Assembly: GCF_900114975.1 (NCBI RefSeq)
Contig: NZ_FOUU01000001.1
Location: 310,001 to 374,000 of the forward strand
Direction: 5' to 3'
From: Thermodesulforhabdus norvegica
Lineage (GTDB): Bacteria > Desulfobacterota > Syntrophobacteria > Syntrophobacterales > Thermodesulforhabdaceae
Length of the DNA stretch: 64,000 nt
Numbering within the stretch: the first letter of the stretch is position 1; each line of letters begins with the position of its first letter. Made by a program: the position numbers and the translations under genes. Of this stretch, positions 28,369 to 37,461 are shown piece by piece. The notes below the pieces were generated by a model. The model saw only the letters and a program-made list of their open reading frames with translations, was not told where the DNA came from and did no database searches.

Positions 28369-29352
28369 ATGCTAACAATGTTCGTGGTGGCCACGGTTTT
28401 CGGAATCCTAGGCCTCGTCTGGGGTGCCGATAAATTCATCGATGGAGCACTTCAACTTTCCCGAGCTCTGAAAATATCGCCCCTTGTGGTTGGTCTTACC
28501 GTGGTATCATTCGGCACATCCCTTCCCGAACTGATAACAACGGTCATAGCGAATCTTACAGGGCACCCTGACGTTGCGGTAGGAAACGTGATCGGAAGTA
28601 ACATAGCAAACGTGTGTCTTATCCTGGGTACGGCGGCGCTTTTCAGACCGCTACTCGTAAGCCAGACCACAATGAAAAGAGAATATCTCTTTCTTGTGGT
28701 CATATCGTTGCTTTTCTGGTTTATGAGCTACAACGATCGGCTAAGCAGGACAGAGGGGGCTGTTTTGTTTTTAACCCTGATCGGATACCTGATATGGATG
28801 GTTAAACACCCTTCAAATTCGGAAGTTGCTGCGATTCTGCTTAAAGAAGCCGATCAATTGAGCACCTCTGAAGCCGGTACAGACCGTGAGTCCAATCTCA
28901 AATTGGCTTTTAATCTTGTGGCCGGACTTCTGGTTTTAACCCTGGCAAGCCGTTCTCTGGTCTGGGGAGGAGTCGGTATCGCCAGGTGGATTAACGTACC
29001 GGAGCTGATCATAGGACTTTCCCTGGTCGCTCTCGGTACAAGCCTTCCAGAGCTTGCGGCATCTATTGCGGGAGCGATAAAGAAAAGCGACGACATTGCT
29101 GTGGGAAACGTGGTTGGTTCAAATATCTTTAACATTCTTGGAATCATCGGAATATCTTCTCTTGTAAACCCTCTGCAGGTCTCTCAGACCGCCGTTAGCA
29201 GAGACTTCCCTATAATGCTTTTTACGACTCTTTTGCTGTGGCCTCTTGCCAGGCCAAAAGGACCGGAGGCCGGTCGTATATCCAGGCCGGAAGCAATGAT
29301 TCTTCTGGGGGGTTATTTTGCGTACATACTGTTCATGTTTCTCAAAAGGTGA
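28369..29352 (+). CDS. Calcium/sodium:cation antiporter (CaCA, YrbG family)
   Basis: 327-residue membrane protein with ten predicted helices arranged as two inverted halves. Each half has the ion-binding alpha repeat: VVSFGTSLPEL plus VGNVIGSNIANV in the first, and VALGTSLPELAAS plus VGNVVGSNIFNI in the second. It exchanges Ca2+ (or another cation) for Na+ or H+ across the inner membrane. GAGAGGAA precedes the ATG. The fusion gene next to it starts only 12 bases later, so the two are co-transcribed. Confidence 0.93.
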   Translation: MLTMFVVATVFGILGLVWGADKFIDGALQLSRALKISPLVVGLTVVSFGTSLPELITTVIANLTGHPDVAVGNVIGSNIANVCLILGTAALFRPLLVSQTTMKREYLFLVVISLLFWFMSYNDRLSRTEGAVLFLTLIGYLIWMVKHPSNSEVAAILLKEADQLSTSEAGTDRESNLKLAFNLVAGLLVLTLASRSLVWGGVGIARWINVPELIIGLSLVALGTSLPELAASIAGAIKKSDDIAVGNVVGSNIFNILGIIGISSLVNPLQVSQTAVSRDFPIMLFTTLLLWPLARPKGPEAGRISRPEAMILLGGYFAYILFMFLKR

Positions 29353-29364
29353 GGAAGATAAACG

Positions 29365-30828
29365 ATGCTTACCGACTTTCTCAATACGGTGAATTTCGTT
29401 CTATTTCTGTCTCTGGTGAACCTGTCACCGCCACTTCTCGCATTTTTTTTCGGCTCCAAATACGATGCTCCTCTTGATGGGGGTAGAAAATTCTGGGACG
29501 GCAGGCCCCTGCTCGGCCCTCATAAAACCATTCGTGGGGTTCTCGGCGGAGTTGTAACAGGTGTTTTTATCTCTCCCTTCTTCGGCTGGGGAATTCTGGA
29601 AGGAACTGCACTTGCCATCCTTTCCATGCTGGGAGATCTCATAACAAGTTTTATCAAGCGCCGTGCAAATCTTCCGAGCGGGAGTGTGGTTATCGGGGGA
29701 GATCAATTTCTAGAATGCGTCATGCCGGCACTTTTCTGGAAGTATAAAATGAACATCTCCTTGTTTTACTTCGTAATTGCCGTAACGGCCTTTAGCTCAA
29801 TCGCCTATGCCGGTTCAATCTTCTTCAAAAAAGTCCTCCTGAGCCCCCCGTGTAATCCCTATCCCAGACCTCTGCACCCTCGCCTGCGCTTCCGGGAATG
29901 GAAATCCTGCCAGATAAGAAAGCGCCCCTGGACGGATGTATTCCATTTCGAAGACGCCCTCTACTACCATACGCTGCTATACATGATTCTCAGAATCCTC
30001 GGTATTTACGAAATCGGCGTAAGAAACGCTCTTAGTATAAATACAAACCGTGTCTCATTCTTTTTCCCCGATCTTCCGGTGGCTTTTGACGGCTATCGGA
30101 TTCTCTTTATGACGGATCTGCACCTCGACGGCCATCCCCGGATCACCGATAACTTACGGAAAAGCATAGAAAAAATTGACCACGTTGACCTGTGCGTTCT
30201 TGGAGGAGACTACAGGTTTGAGACCGTCGGTGACTTTGCGCCGGCGGTTGGTTACCTGAAGAGTCTCCTTCCGCTGCTTACCGCCAAGGCGCGAGATGGG
30301 GTGATTGCCGTCTTGGGTAACCATGATTGCATTGAAATTGAGGAGGCTTTTCGAAATAGAGGCCTGAAATTTCTGGTAAACGACCACGTTATTATCAAAC
30401 GGGGTAATGAAGCATTGTGCTTTGCGGGTGTTGACGATCCTCATTACTATCGCTGTGCCGATGTAGGCAAAGCGCTCCGGGGCACGGGAAGAGACCTGTT
30501 CACGGTGCTCATATCCCATTCCCCGGAAGTCTATAAAGAAGCCCACCGTTTCGGAGTAAATCTATATCTCTGCGGACACACGCATGCCGGTCAGTTCAGC
30601 CTTCCCAGGGTGGGACCGGTATTCACTCACAGCCGAACTGGACGGCGCTTCCACTACGGCAAATGGCAATACGGAGGTATGCAGGGTTATACCAGCTCCG
30701 GTGTTGGGGCATCCGGACTCTTTGCAAGGTACGGAACCAGAGGAGAAATTGTGATTATCACCCTGCGGTGTCTGGATCGGGAGAGAATATCACCTGAGGC
30801 CTTACGAACCCCGGCGGGCGGTAAATAG
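29365..30828 (+). CDS. Fusion: CDP-archaeol-synthase-like (CarS) domain plus metallophosphoesterase
   Basis: 487 residues with two unrelated halves. Residues 1-160 form a membrane domain with about four or five spans and the CarS/DUF46 signature: PLDGGRKFWDGRPLLGPHKTIRG (36-58), GDLITSFIKRR (90-100) and GGDQFLE (111-117). In archaea CarS couples CTP to unsaturated archaetidic acid in ether lipid synthesis. Residues 240-450 form a calcineurin-type phosphoesterase: MTDLHLDG (Asp251, His253), LGGDYRFE (279-286), GNHD (318-321), His385 in SHSP, and GHTHAGQ (404-410), like YkuE/LpxG-type enzymes on phospholipid or lipid-A intermediates. No stop codon or frameshift separates them. A lipid-headgroup activation/hydrolysis role at the membrane is inferred. 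Its 3' end overlaps the facing btuD gene by 71 bases. Confidence 0.85.
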   Translation: MLTDFLNTVNFVLFLSLVNLSPPLLAFFFGSKYDAPLDGGRKFWDGRPLLGPHKTIRGVLGGVVTGVFISPFFGWGILEGTALAILSMLGDLITSFIKRRANLPSGSVVIGGDQFLECVMPALFWKYKMNISLFYFVIAVTAFSSIAYAGSIFFKKVLLSPPCNPYPRPLHPRLRFREWKSCQIRKRPWTDVFHFEDALYYHTLLYMILRILGIYEIGVRNALSINTNRVSFFFPDLPVAFDGYRILFMTDLHLDGHPRITDNLRKSIEKIDHVDLCVLGGDYRFETVGDFAPAVGYLKSLLPLLTAKARDGVIAVLGNHDCIEIEEAFRNRGLKFLVNDHVIIKRGNEALCFAGVDDPHYYRCADVGKALRGTGRDLFTVLISHSPEVYKEAHRFGVNLYLCGHTHAGQFSLPRVGPVFTHSRTGRRFHYGKWQYGGMQGYTSSGVGASGLFARYGTRGEIVIITLRCLDRERISPEALRTPAGGK

Positions 30829-31543
30829 AGGCGGGAGCCTCGTAAACCTGTTCCAGAATCTCGGGTTTCAAAACTTCGTCGACCGTGCCCGAAGCGAAAA
30901 CACGGCCTTTTTTCAAAAAAACCAGGTGGGTACAGAATTGAACGGCGGTGTTTATGTCGTGCATTACCACCAGAACGGTTTTAAGTCCTTTCGAACACAA
31001 GCCCTTCATGATTGCAAGCACTCTGAGACTCCATTTTACATCCATTGCCGAAGTCGGTTCGTCAAGCATGATCAGAGGAGTCTCCTGGGCAAGCACACGG
31101 GCAATAAGAACCCGTTGCTTTTCACCGCCACTGGTGTGCGTAATAAGCCGATCCACGAGGGGAGCGGTATCAGTAATACTCATTGCTCTCTCTACGGCTT
31201 CGCGATCCCGTGTAGAAGGAAGGTGGAAGCGTCTCTTATAGGGATAACGCCCCATTCTGACGATGTCCCCGCACTTGAAGGGAAAACGTACAGAGGTGTC
31301 CTGAGGCAGAACCGAAACCGTTCTGGCCAGTTCACGGCGTGAGTAATAATCCAGAGGCTTTCCCAAAATTTCAACATGACCGGAAAAAGGCTTGAGAACC
31401 CCGGAAGCCACCGAAAGGAGCGTGCTTTTTCCGGATCCGTTAGCACCCAGAATGACCGTAAAAGAATGCCTCGGAATTTCAAGCGATATATTGTCCAATA
31501 CGACGGTCTTACCGTATCCGGCGCGGATCTTTTCCAGTCTCAG
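30758..31543 (-). CDS. btuD: ABC transporter ATPase, BtuD/FhuC type, apparent CTG start
   Basis: ATPase of a vitamin B12 or siderophore importer. Motifs: ILGANGSGKSTLL (Walker A), Q-loop VLPQDT, TSGGEKQRVLIARVLAQ (signature), LIMLDEPTSAMD (Walker B), VMHDINTA (switch His). The first ATG/GTG/TTG in frame (TTG 31498) would lose the opening strand LRLEKIRAGYGKTVVL with the adenine-stacking Tyr. The only sensible start is CTG 31541-31543, which overlaps the permease stop as CTGA, where ATGA would be normal; GGGGA lies seven bases before it. Length is then 261 residues. The family assignment is firm; B12 versus siderophore rests on the neighbouring cbiC. Confidence 0.88.
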   Translation of the reverse strand: MRLEKIRAGYGKTVVLDNISLEIPRHSFTVILGANGSGKSTLLSVASGVLKPFSGHVEILGKPLDYYSRRELARTVSVLPQDTSVRFPFKCGDIVRMGRYPYKRRFHLPSTRDREAVERAMSITDTAPLVDRLITHTSGGEKQRVLIARVLAQETPLIMLDEPTSAMDVKWSLRVLAIMKGLCSKGLKTVLVVMHDINTAVQFCTHLVFLKKGRVFASGTVDEVLKPEILEQVYEAPASIYRPPGFVRPQVIFSPDPDTAG

Positions 31544-32562
31544 GACGACATCCCCATTTCCTTCCTCCGCCTTACCAGGATTAAACAGAAGAAAGGTCCA
31601 CCGATAAGGGCCGTAACGACGCCCACCGGTATTTCCTGACCCTCTCCCAGAATGGTTCTGGAAACCGTATCTGCCACGAGCATCAATATACCACCTGCAA
31701 AGATGCTGTAGAAAAGAAGTCTGAAGTGCTTAGGGCCCACCATGAGGCGAACGACATGAGGAACCACCAGCCCGACAAAGCCAATTATACCGGTAAACGA
31801 TACCGAGGCGGCCGTCATCAAAGAGGCAACCGAAAGCAAAACGAACCTTACCCGGGCCACGGATACACCAAGATGCATTGCCTGGACATCACCCAGAGCC
31901 AGCAAATCAAGCTCTGTCGAATAATAGAACATAACGACCGTACCGAGCAGGAAATAGGGCAGAATTATTAAAACCTGCTCCCAGGTTTTTCCGGAAAGAG
32001 AGCCCATTATCCAGAAAACGATGGCAGATATTGATTCCTCGTGAAGGCTTTTAAGCAGGCTTATCAGAGCCGATAAAAAGGTCGAAACGATGATACCCGC
32101 AAGGATTAGATTGGCCGGGTGAAACTGACCGTCAATCTGTCCCAGGAGGTAAACAAAGCAAAGAGCCAGGAGGGCACCCAAAAAGGCCGCTACAGGAATG
32201 GTGAGATGTCCCGACCATCCCACACTTCCGACGCCGAAAAGGATTGCGACGGAAGCGCCAAAGGCAGCACCGGTAGATACGCCTAATGTGTAAGGATCGG
32301 CAAGCGGGTTAAGAAGCACTCCCTGATAGACCACGCCCGAAAGGGCCAGAGCCGCCCCCACAACGGCGGCAAGCACTGTGCGGGCAAGCCTTATGTCGAA
32401 GATGATGTAGCGTATGCTTTCATCTACGTCGCTATCGGCTCCGATAAAGGCCTTCCAAAGGGTTTCCCAGGAAATGAAAAGCGACCCGGCCGAAAGTGCC
32501 CATACAAAGGCCAGCACAAAAAGGAAGATACATGCGGATGTGATAAGAATGTCCCGTTTCAC
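31540..32562 (-). CDS. btuC: ABC transporter permease, FecCD/BtuC family
   Basis: 340-residue inner-membrane permease with about ten helices. RLARTVLAAVVGAALALSGVVYQG, NPLADPYTLGVSTGAAFGAS, GFVGLVVPHVVRLMVGP and the cytoplasmic coupling region GEGQEIPVGVVTALIGGPFF are classic FecCD features. GTG start overlaps the cbiC stop (TAGTG). Together with the following ATPase it forms an importer core; no periplasmic binding protein gene (btuF) is in the window. Confidence 0.93.
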   Translation of the reverse strand: MKRDILITSACIFLFVLAFVWALSAGSLFISWETLWKAFIGADSDVDESIRYIIFDIRLARTVLAAVVGAALALSGVVYQGVLLNPLADPYTLGVSTGAAFGASVAILFGVGSVGWSGHLTIPVAAFLGALLALCFVYLLGQIDGQFHPANLILAGIIVSTFLSALISLLKSLHEESISAIVFWIMGSLSGKTWEQVLIILPYFLLGTVVMFYYSTELDLLALGDVQAMHLGVSVARVRFVLLSVASLMTAASVSFTGIIGFVGLVVPHVVRLMVGPKHFRLLFYSIFAGGILMLVADTVSRTILGEGQEIPVGVVTALIGGPFFCLILVRRRKEMGMSS

Positions 32563-33224
32563 TACAGCCCTTTTTCATCGATCAAACGTGCGCACTCGAG
32601 CAGACCGTGAAGGATTGCCACAGCAACGGTGCTTCCGCCCTTTCTGCCCTTTGTGACGACAAAAGGAACCATACCGTTTCGGATAAGCATTTCTTTTGAT
32701 TCTGAAGCCTGAACAAACCCAACAGGCACCCCGACCACAAGGGCCGGTTTGGCTATTCCCTCCTCAATGGCTCTGACGATTTCCATTAACGCCGTAGGTG
32801 CATTGCCCACGACAACGACTGATCCGTTGAGCTTTTCCGCCTTCATTCTGAAGGCAGCAGCAGAGCGTGTAATACCATGCCGTCTGGCAAACTCCATGAT
32901 CCCTAGGTCATCCGAGGGGACTTCAACCCTGAGACCGTACCAGCCCAGACGCCAGGGAGACAGACCCACAGCAATCATGCGAGTATCAACATAGATCGGA
33001 CTGCCCCCGTGAAAGGCTTCCCTTGCCCTTTCAACAACCCCGGAAGAAAAAAGCGTAATCCGGGCGTATTCAAAATCTGCAGTAGTGTGGATGATTCTCC
33101 TTACGACGATCCACTCAAGCGGATCGTATCCATGTTGCCCCACTTCTCTTTCAATTATGGCAAAGCTTTGGGCTTCTATATCTGCCCCGGGCCGGACGAT
33201 TCCTTCAACACGGTTATCCATCAT
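32562..33224 (-). CDS. cbiC: Precorrin-8X methylmutase CbiC/CobH
   Basis: Moves the C11 methyl to C12 to give hydrogenobyrinate or its cobalt form in cobalamin synthesis. 220 residues. VRRIIHTTADFEYA holds the catalytic His, then DTRMIAVGLS, RSAAAFRMK, VVGNAPTALMEI and GVPVGFVQASESKEML with KGRKGGSTVAVAI, all conserved in the family. It ends with TAG, overlapping the btuC start. No other corrin gene is adjacent, and the roughly 130-base upstream region shows no cobalamin riboswitch that I can recognise. Confidence 0.95.
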   Translation of the reverse strand: MMDNRVEGIVRPGADIEAQSFAIIEREVGQHGYDPLEWIVVRRIIHTTADFEYARITLFSSGVVERAREAFHGGSPIYVDTRMIAVGLSPWRLGWYGLRVEVPSDDLGIMEFARRHGITRSAAAFRMKAEKLNGSVVVVGNAPTALMEIVRAIEEGIAKPALVVGVPVGFVQASESKEMLIRNGMVPFVVTKGRKGGSTVAVAILHGLLECARLIDEKGL

Positions 33225-33352
33225 TTAAAGCATCCTTTCCCTGCATTCTAAACAGACCGGTTGCCTCAGAGCGCCTTTCCGTATATCGTTGAACGGTATT
33301 CTTTCTACCGGAGATGCCACACCAATGGCAACCATTTAAGGGGGTTTGGTTT

Positions 33353-35977
33353 ATGATCAAGCGGATAAAGCAAAAAATGGGTATGGGTTTCACCTTTTTG
33401 ATATTGATTGCAGCCGCCTTTGTGGCCTTTCACCTTCTCTTCCTTGATTTCGTTGTCGATGCCTGGTGGTTTGAATCGCTGGGCTACAGAACCTACTTCT
33501 GGCAAAGGGTTCTTTATAAGTACATAATCTTCGGCCTTTCGACGGTGATATTCTTCCTGATCATGTTTACAAACTTCTGGGTGGCATCTCTTACCCTGAA
33601 GAAAATAACCCCCGGAGGAACGGAACCCGAGAAAAGGATCTCCCGCATTATCGGCAGACTTCGACGGGGTTCTCTGAAAGTCTATACCCCCCTTAGCATT
33701 GTGCTCGCTTTTATCCTTGCCTATCCACTGTATGAACAGTGGGAAACCGCAATGCTTTTCTTCTTTGCGCCCAGTGCGGGCGTTCCCGATCCCATTTTCG
33801 GCAAAGATGTGAGCTTCTATCTCTTTGCCCTTCCCCTTTTTCGGCTCGTCCAACTACGACTTTTTCTCGTCTCCGTAGTGGTCCTTGCCGCAACCGTACT
33901 CCTTTACGGTATTGAGATTCAGGTGGTCCGAAAAAACATAGGGCGTTATGCCTTTCCGAAAATGGCCAAAATCCACATTGCCCTGTTAGTAGCCTTTCTG
34001 TTTTTGCTGGTTTTTGCTCATTTAATGCTGAAACGTTATGAACTGGTTTATGTCCACACCCACAAAAGCTTCTTTGGGCCAGGTTTTGTGGAAATGAACG
34101 TTCAACTTCCGTTGCTCTGGTTGAGCATGATTCTTCTTCTGGCCACTTTTGTAACACTCCTCTACTTCCTATTTACAAATCGAGGATGGCTCATCACGGC
34201 AATATGTTCGGTTCTCTTTTTCCTGTCCTACGGAGCCGGAGAAAGTAATTTCCTCACCGAAAGGGTTCAAAAATACTTCGTAAAACCCAATGAAATATCA
34301 CGGGAATCCAAATATATAGCAAAATCCATAAAAGCCACATTGAGCGCATATAAGTTAAATGATGTCACAATAAGAGAATACCGTCCGGTAGAAAGGGGTA
34401 AAACTGCAATTCTGGAAGGGATGGACGAAGTAATAAGAAACATCCCGATATGGGATAAGGAGCTATTACTTGATGTGTACAAGCAACTGCAGGGATTGAG
34501 ACCCTATTACGATTTTCTGAATGTCGATGTAGATCGCTATCACATAGGAAATCTTTATCAGCAAACCTTTGTAGCCGCTCGTGAACTGGCCGTAAACAAA
34601 CTCCCCGAGAATGCAAAAACCTGGGTTAATCTTCACATGAAGTACACTCACGGTTATGGGGCCGTAATTACTCCTGCAATTCAGGGCGGAGAAGAACCCA
34701 TTACATGGTTTCTAAAAGATCTTCCGCCTCGTTCTGAATATGGAGTCACCTTAAAGCAGCCGGGAATATATTTCGGTGAAGGAGATTACACCTACGCAAT
34801 AGTTCCAAACGAACTGGGAGAGGTGGGTTATCCGAAAGGCGAAACGATCGTTACGGACAATTATCAGGGGAAATGCGGAGTACCTTTATCTTCGGTTTTC
34901 CGCAAAGCTCTTTTTGCCCTCTATTTCAAAGAAAGGAACATATTCTTAACAACCAAAACCAAAAAGGACTCTAAAATCCTTTTCAGACGCAACATTGTGG
35001 AAAGGATCAAAACGATTACGCCTTTTCTCTTGCTCGATCGAGATCCCTATCTCGTCGTCACGAAGGGAGGGCTTTTCTGGATACAGGATGCCTATACGGT
35101 TTCATCGCATTATCCTGCGGCAGAACCCTTCAACGGCGAAATAAATTATATAAGAAACAGCGTAAAAATCGTGGTGGATGCTTATAACGGCACGGTGGAA
35201 TATTACATCTCCGATCCCGATGATCCCATAATCCGTGCTTATTCCAGAGCGTACCGGAACATTTTTAAGCCCATGGATGCCATGGACCCGGAGTTAAAAA
35301 AGCACCTTCGATATCCGAGAGATCTTTTCGAAATCCAGATGGGCATCTTTGCCAGGTATCACCAGACCGACCCCGAAACATTTTTCAAGCAGGAAGACGC
35401 CTGGAAATTTGCCAGAATATATGGAGGAACTAAGGAAAAAATCATAAAGCCATATTACCTGACGCTTAATCTTATAGACCCGAAAAAGTTTGAATTCCTT
35501 CTCGTTCAGCCTTTCAGTCCAAGGGGTTTGGACACATTGAGGGCCATCGCCTGTGTATCAAGTGACGGAGAAAACTACGGCAAAATCACACTATTCGCCT
35601 TTCCCAAAGACATCCAGGTTTACGGTCCATCCCAGGTAAATGCCCTCATAGACCAGGACACTTATGTATCACAGCAATTCACCCTCTGGGATCAGATTGG
35701 CTCCGCGGTAGAGCGAGGAAAAATGATAATTCTTCCCTATAGCGGTTCGGTATTCTACATCCAACCCGTATACCTCAAGGCCACGACAAGGCTAAAAATT
35801 CCGGAACTGAAGAGAGTAATAGTGGCCTTTGAAGACATGGTTGTCATGGATGTCAACGTTGAAGGTGCGGTGACGGGCCTCATGGAACGAATAAAGGCCC
35901 GTGAAGAAATCTACCGGCGGAGAATTGAGCGTTTCTCCGGTCAGGAAGCCCCGGGACATAATCAGGAATCTCAATAG
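33353..35977 (+). CDS. UPF0182 family large membrane protein
   Basis: About 874 residues, beginning MIKRIKQKMGMGF with AAGGGGG upstream of the ATG. Seven or so membrane spans occupy the first 300 residues (for example FLILIAAAFVAFHLLFLDF and the VVDAWWFESLGY turn); the rest is a large extracytoplasmic region with NYQGKCGVPLSS, PFLLLDRDPYLVVT, the YHQTDPETFFKQEDAW segment and SGSVFYIQPVYL, which are the family hallmarks. Function is unknown. It is divergent from cbiC and convergent with the DUF362 gene. An in-frame upstream ATG at 33314 is less likely. Confidence 0.92.
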   Translation: MIKRIKQKMGMGFTFLILIAAAFVAFHLLFLDFVVDAWWFESLGYRTYFWQRVLYKYIIFGLSTVIFFLIMFTNFWVASLTLKKITPGGTEPEKRISRIIGRLRRGSLKVYTPLSIVLAFILAYPLYEQWETAMLFFFAPSAGVPDPIFGKDVSFYLFALPLFRLVQLRLFLVSVVVLAATVLLYGIEIQVVRKNIGRYAFPKMAKIHIALLVAFLFLLVFAHLMLKRYELVYVHTHKSFFGPGFVEMNVQLPLLWLSMILLLATFVTLLYFLFTNRGWLITAICSVLFFLSYGAGESNFLTERVQKYFVKPNEISRESKYIAKSIKATLSAYKLNDVTIREYRPVERGKTAILEGMDEVIRNIPIWDKELLLDVYKQLQGLRPYYDFLNVDVDRYHIGNLYQQTFVAARELAVNKLPENAKTWVNLHMKYTHGYGAVITPAIQGGEEPITWFLKDLPPRSEYGVTLKQPGIYFGEGDYTYAIVPNELGEVGYPKGETIVTDNYQGKCGVPLSSVFRKALFALYFKERNIFLTTKTKKDSKILFRRNIVERIKTITPFLLLDRDPYLVVTKGGLFWIQDAYTVSSHYPAAEPFNGEINYIRNSVKIVVDAYNGTVEYYISDPDDPIIRAYSRAYRNIFKPMDAMDPELKKHLRYPRDLFEIQMGIFARYHQTDPETFFKQEDAWKFARIYGGTKEKIIKPYYLTLNLIDPKKFEFLLVQPFSPRGLDTLRAIACVSSDGENYGKITLFAFPKDIQVYGPSQVNALIDQDTYVSQQFTLWDQIGSAVERGKMIILPYSGSVFYIQPVYLKATTRLKIPELKRVIVAFEDMVVMDVNVEGAVTGLMERIKAREEIYRRRIERFSGQEAPGHNQESQ

Positions 35978-36025
35978 GAATCCAGGGCGGGCCGTAATCG
36001 ATTGCGACCCGCCTTTATACATCCA

Positions 36026-37357
36026 TCAAAAAATCCTATAAAAGGACTCATCAAACTCGGTCTTACCTTCGTACTTCCTGAAGAAGGATTGGGCATGGGC
36101 CTCAAGGTTGGTGAGCAATCCTTCGTCAAGCTCAATCCCCGCATCTTTAAAGGCCTTCACAATGGCTTTAGGATGAGGCGGACATGTTTTTACCGTTATG
36201 GCTTTCTTTACTGATGGATTGTCGGCGTGGGCTTCGGACATACACTTTCCCAGAAGGATTGTGGCGTCCATACCGGGGGTCGGATGCATTTTCTTGCCCG
36301 TAAGGACTTCCACCTTTGGCCAGGGTTTGCCCTTCCAGGATCGTGCAATGGATGTAAGTATTATGCCGTTAAGCTCAGAACAGTAAGTACATAGCGTGTC
36401 ATCGTATTTTCTGTAGCACAATCCATGAACCCCAAGACGTGCTAAAGGCACCGGAAGACAATTATCGGGCGTATAAGGGAAATCGTAAGGATGAAAGCTG
36501 GCAAGCTCATCAACGGCAGGGCCATCTACCTGCAGGCGAATTGAATCAATATTCCGCTCCGTAAGCATTGCATAACATAGGAGGTGTGGAACTTCCCGGG
36601 GATTATACCCCAGAAGCCTGGCTCCTACCATGTCCCCCGCTAGAAGGTCATCGGAGCCAACAATCACATTAAACCTTCTGGCCTTTCCGTCAAAAGAAGG
36701 GCCCCGTTCCAGGGAATAGATACCGTCAATCAGCACAACAACCCTGCGGAACGCTCTGGGAATATAGGCTATCATTCTGTCGAGAGGAAAATCCGGTCTG
36801 GGAGAGTGGCACAGTTTGCGAGAGCGGATATCGATCAGGCCCTTAAGGTTCTTTATCCCTAGACTCACCCTGGTCTGTGCGTGGGTCTTCAGAACCGGAA
36901 CGGATATAACGACATCGCTTTCTACGGCGGGTGCAAAAACATTAAGCCTTACACCATCGCCGAGATCCAGCACATCAAAAGGGCCCTCCAGAGCATCATG
37001 AAGTACCACACCGTATCGTTTTTGCAGGATTTCATATCCAAGCATCGCATAAGCATCTCTTATGATCCCGTGCTTGCCGTGAGCGGGAACGAGAGCAACG
37101 CCTTCTCCTATGTGTATATTTTCAAAACCCCGCTCCTTTAACCACCTTACGACATCGTAAATTACACGGCTGGTGGTAATAACCCCCCATTTCGGGAAAT
37201 TTCCGTTTCTCGTCCACACCACTATGTTGGGCTTGACGAAAATCCTGGCCCCTCGATCCAGCCGATCCCATAAATCCATTCTTTCCAGCACTTCTCTTAC
37301 GACATCATTCCCGGGAATAAAAGACCTGAGCACCACTTTTGCCGCATCTTCTGTCAT
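36026..37357 (-). CDS. DUF362 domain protein
   Basis: 443 residues. The DUF362 core is visible: IFVKPNIVVWTRNG near the N-terminus, ENIHIGEGVAL, DVVISVPVLKTHAQTRVSLGIKNLKGLI, VVLIDGIYSLERGPS and VGSDDLLAGDMVGARLLGY. The C-terminal part has several cysteines (GLCYRKYDDTLCTYCSELNG, CMSE, KTCPPHP) but no classical 2[4Fe-4S] ferredoxin motif. Biochemical role unknown. It lies between two convergent or tandem neighbours without clear partners. Confidence 0.85.
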   Translation of the reverse strand: MTEDAAKVVLRSFIPGNDVVREVLERMDLWDRLDRGARIFVKPNIVVWTRNGNFPKWGVITTSRVIYDVVRWLKERGFENIHIGEGVALVPAHGKHGIIRDAYAMLGYEILQKRYGVVLHDALEGPFDVLDLGDGVRLNVFAPAVESDVVISVPVLKTHAQTRVSLGIKNLKGLIDIRSRKLCHSPRPDFPLDRMIAYIPRAFRRVVVLIDGIYSLERGPSFDGKARRFNVIVGSDDLLAGDMVGARLLGYNPREVPHLLCYAMLTERNIDSIRLQVDGPAVDELASFHPYDFPYTPDNCLPVPLARLGVHGLCYRKYDDTLCTYCSELNGIILTSIARSWKGKPWPKVEVLTGKKMHPTPGMDATILLGKCMSEAHADNPSVKKAITVKTCPPHPKAIVKAFKDAGIELDEGLLTNLEAHAQSFFRKYEGKTEFDESFYRIF

Positions 37358-37461
37358 GTCCCCCCTCCTGAACTCCCCTGTGGACCGAAACCAAATACAA
37401 AAAGGAAGTTTGAAAGATAATCTACAACTCCATTTGTCATGAGTAAAGAGACATAGGCAAT

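Noticed and set aside
33225-33352. Possible cobalamin riboswitch before cbiC
   Set aside because: The gap is too short and I see no B12-box-like sequence.
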